A stretch of DNA of 64,000 nt, from assembly GCF_008933955.1 (NCBI RefSeq), contig NZ_WBXO01000001.1, positions 248,001 through 312,000 on the forward strand. Reading direction: 5' to 3'. A program made the translations under genes and the position numbers. The notes beneath the pieces are model-generated. The model worked only from the letters and a program-made list of their open reading frames with translations. It did no database searches and had not been told where the DNA came from. This DNA comes from Heliorestis acidaminivorans. Its GTDB lineage: Bacteria; Bacillota; Desulfitobacteriia; Heliobacteriales; Heliobacteriaceae. Below are positions 62,485 through 64,000 of the stretch, piece after piece (the first letter of the stretch is position 1; every line of letters starts with the position of its first letter).

Positions 62485-63261
62485 TCATTGGAAACTAAGG
62501 ACAAGAGATCGTACTATTAAGTACCAACCATCTACAAGAACAAAGACAAGCACTTTAAAAGGTAATGAAATCATCATAGGCGGTAACATCATCATCCCCA
62601 TGGACATGAGCACAGAACCTACTATCATATCTATCACAATAAAAGGCAAGTAAATAATTGCACCAATCTGGAAAGCAGTCTTTAATTCACTAAGTATAAA
62701 GGCTGGAATTACAACACGCGTTGGTATATCTCTGTATGTTTCAGGTTGGTCAATTTCTGCAAGATTGACGAATAGTGCTAGATCTTTTTCTCTCGTCTGC
62801 TTTAACATAAATTCTCGAAGAGGATCAATAGCATTTTCTAATGCTTCATCTTGTGATAACTCACCGGCTATGTAAGGTTGTAAAGCCTGTTCATTTATAG
62901 TAGACCAAGTAGGTGCCATAATAAAGAAGGTTAGAAACAAGGCCAGTCCAATTAAGACTTGGTTGGGTGGCATTGTTTGCATGGCCAATGCGGTACGAGT
63001 AAAGTTTAAGACCACGATGATACGAGTAAAGGAAGTCATCATGATCAAGATTGCCGGTGCAAGCGATAAGACAGTCAAGAGAAAAAGTATTTGTAGACTT
63101 TTTGAAACTTCTACAGGATCGTCTGTACCTTCCACTCCAATCGATACAGTTGGAATTGGTAGAGGATTGGCCAGCCCTTCTGTAGGCACGAGGGTTACAA
63201 ATAAAAGCAGTAATAAAGGTAATCTTAGTAATTGACCTCTGCGCCACAGGGACTTCATCAC
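62485..63261 (-). CDS. fliP: Flagellar biosynthetic protein FliP
   Basis: Export core subunit with an N-terminal cleavable signal (about 1-31), then TSFTRIIVVLNFTRTALAMQTMPPNQVLIGLALFLT-type segments and the C-terminal IVGSVLMSMGMMMLPP motif. 258 residues. It overlaps the fliO stop by four bases. Confidence 0.97.
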   Translation of the reverse strand: MMKSLWRRGQLLRLPLLLLLFVTLVPTEGLANPLPIPTVSIGVEGTDDPVEVSKSLQILFLLTVLSLAPAILIMMTSFTRIIVVLNFTRTALAMQTMPPNQVLIGLALFLTFFIMAPTWSTINEQALQPYIAGELSQDEALENAIDPLREFMLKQTREKDLALFVNLAEIDQPETYRDIPTRVVIPAFILSELKTAFQIGAIIYLPFIVIDMIVGSVLMSMGMMMLPPMMISLPFKVLVFVLVDGWYLIVRSLVLSFQ

Positions 63262-63926
63262 ATTTTCTCTCCTTCTCTGGAGCTCTTGTTATTCTGCTTT
63301 TCATCTCCCATCCGCAGGGAATTCAATCGATCGATCTGTCGCATCATTTCACTATGAAAAGATAGGTCGTTTTTATTCCTTTCTTCTCCTTTGAGCTTCG
63401 TTGCCACATTGCGAAGATCGGAAAAAAAGTTGGGTACTGGTAATTCTTTCTGTTCTTCAATAGATCTTTGAATAGATTCTATTTTTTTCGGATCTGTTAT
63501 CTCCATAATCGGTTGTATTGATTGATCCGTTACAGCAAGAACAACATATTTACCTGCTATTTCTGTAATAAAAAGATTCTTGTTAGGTCCTAAAGAAACT
63601 CGATCTAGTACAGAGAGCCATTCCCCTTTGGGAAAGAAAGCTGTATTTCCTGGTCTCTTTAAGTAGCGTAGTACAAGCCAGGCAACTATAGCCAATATGG
63701 AAAGAGTGATAATCAATCGAAAAATAACTTCTCCTGTGCCTGGCATGCTTTCTGAGCGATCTTCGAAGACCGCTGTAGAAGGATAAGGCCGTTCTTGCAA
63801 ACTGCCTCCCCCCTCTAAGTCTGAGCTTGCCAGAGCACTAAGAGGGTTCATGAGCAACAAAAGAAGTAAAGTTAAAAATACCAGGCCGCCGATGTTTCGG
63901 CGGCCAGAATGCCGACATACATTCAT
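63258..63926 (-). CDS. fliO: Flagellar biosynthesis protein FliO/FliZ
   Basis: Scaffold for FliPQR assembly. 222 residues with an N-terminal hydrophobic signal/anchor (about 15-34), a transmembrane helix (about 68-88, RLIITLSILAIVAWLVLRYL) and a FliO domain with LDRVSLGPNKNLFITEIAGKYVVLAVTDQSI. The ATG has AGGCGGG upstream. First of the export-gate genes. Confidence 0.9.
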   Translation of the reverse strand: MNVCRHSGRRNIGGLVFLTLLLLLLMNPLSALASSDLEGGGSLQERPYPSTAVFEDRSESMPGTGEVIFRLIITLSILAIVAWLVLRYLKRPGNTAFFPKGEWLSVLDRVSLGPNKNLFITEIAGKYVVLAVTDQSIQPIMEITDPKKIESIQRSIEEQKELPVPNFFSDLRNVATKLKGEERNKNDLSFHSEMMRQIDRLNSLRMGDEKQNNKSSREGEKM

Positions 63927-64000
63927 AAATGTCCCGCCTAACCTGGAGAGAAAGTAATGTTACAGATTCTGAAGCGGTGGGTACGATTAACCAATAGCTT
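63927..64000 (-). other. Right edge: leader of fliO, no supportable gene
   Basis: The 74 bases upstream of fliO include its ribosome binding site. Frames on the minus strand close at 63989-63987 (TAA after three codons) or at 63940-63938 (TAG after twenty codons). Either could be the end of an upstream gene, such as a CheY-like regulator that often precedes fliO, but too little is visible to say. Confidence 0.4.

Noticed and set aside
1-64000. CRISPR arrays, insertion sequences, prophage genes, tRNA/rRNA genes, defence islands
   Set aside because: No spaced direct repeats, transposase, integrase, phage structural motif or tRNA-like cloverleaf was seen; gene order is that of a conserved chromosomal core.

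Overview
This 64 kb window is a dense block of core bacterial genes. Every protein-coding gene I can support lies on the minus strand, so transcription runs from high to low coordinates. Gene content and order match the Bacillota (Firmicutes) arrangement known from Bacillus subtilis: fli-flh-che-sigma, rpsB-tsf-pyrH-frr, uppS-cdsA-dxr-rseP-proS-polC, rimP-nusA-ylxR-ylxQ-infB-rbfA-truB-ribF-rpsO-pnp, the dap/dpa cluster, and rnj-tepA-ylzJ-spoIIIE. The organism is a motile endospore former: it has flagellar export genes, chemotaxis genes, dipicolinate synthase dpaA/dpaB, SpoIIIE/FtsK, TepA/YlzJ, YmxH and a KinA-like orphan kinase. The sequence is AT-rich. dpaAB together with ispG inserted in the dxr operon points to Clostridia outside Clostridium cluster I, for example Peptococcaceae or Heliobacteriaceae. 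That placement is inference; nothing in the window (no photosynthesis gene, no rRNA) fixes the genus.

Layout in transcription order. (1) 64.0-51.1 kb: flagellar export gate fliO-P-Q-R-flhB-flhA, the flagellar placement GTPase/ATPase pair flhF-flhG, chemotaxis cheB-cheA-cheW-cheD, a small membrane protein, then the FliA/SigD sigma factor. (2) 50.3-47.1 kb: fapA and three small genes (a C-terminal-motif protein, a SwrB/DUF6115-like membrane protein, a catalytic-domain-less MltG-like protein). (3) 46.9-35.3 kb: rpsB, tsf, pyrH, frr, a small protein, then uppS-cdsA-permease-dxr-rseP-ispG-proS and a GT2 glycosyltransferase. Terminator-like hairpins separate rpsB/tsf, tsf/pyrH and frr/uppS. (4) 35.2-27.8 kb: a GT28-type glycosyltransferase, polC, and an orphan sensor kinase bounded by hairpins. 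(5) 27.5-16.4 kb: translation and RNA-processing operon rimP to pnp. (6) 16.3-6.5 kb: cell-wall/spore genes and a lysine/dipicolinate operon (dapB-dpaA-dpaB-asd-dapG-dapA) headed by a lysine riboswitch. (7) 6.4-0 kb: rnj, tepA, ylzJ, ftsK/spoIIIE, an orphan lipoprotein, and the start of a RodZ-like gene.

Most of the window is conventional. What stands out: a PolC replicase that lacks the inserted DnaQ-type proofreading exonuclease while its PHP metal-site residues look complete; a lysine riboswitch placed ahead of both lysine and spore dipicolinate genes; a DapA with a terminal alternating-cysteine tail; an IF2 with seven near-identical Gly/Pro/Arg repeats; and several small flagellar-operon proteins of unknown function. 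I found no tRNA, rRNA, CRISPR array, insertion sequence, prophage or attachment site, and no clear evidence of a wholly new multi-gene system.
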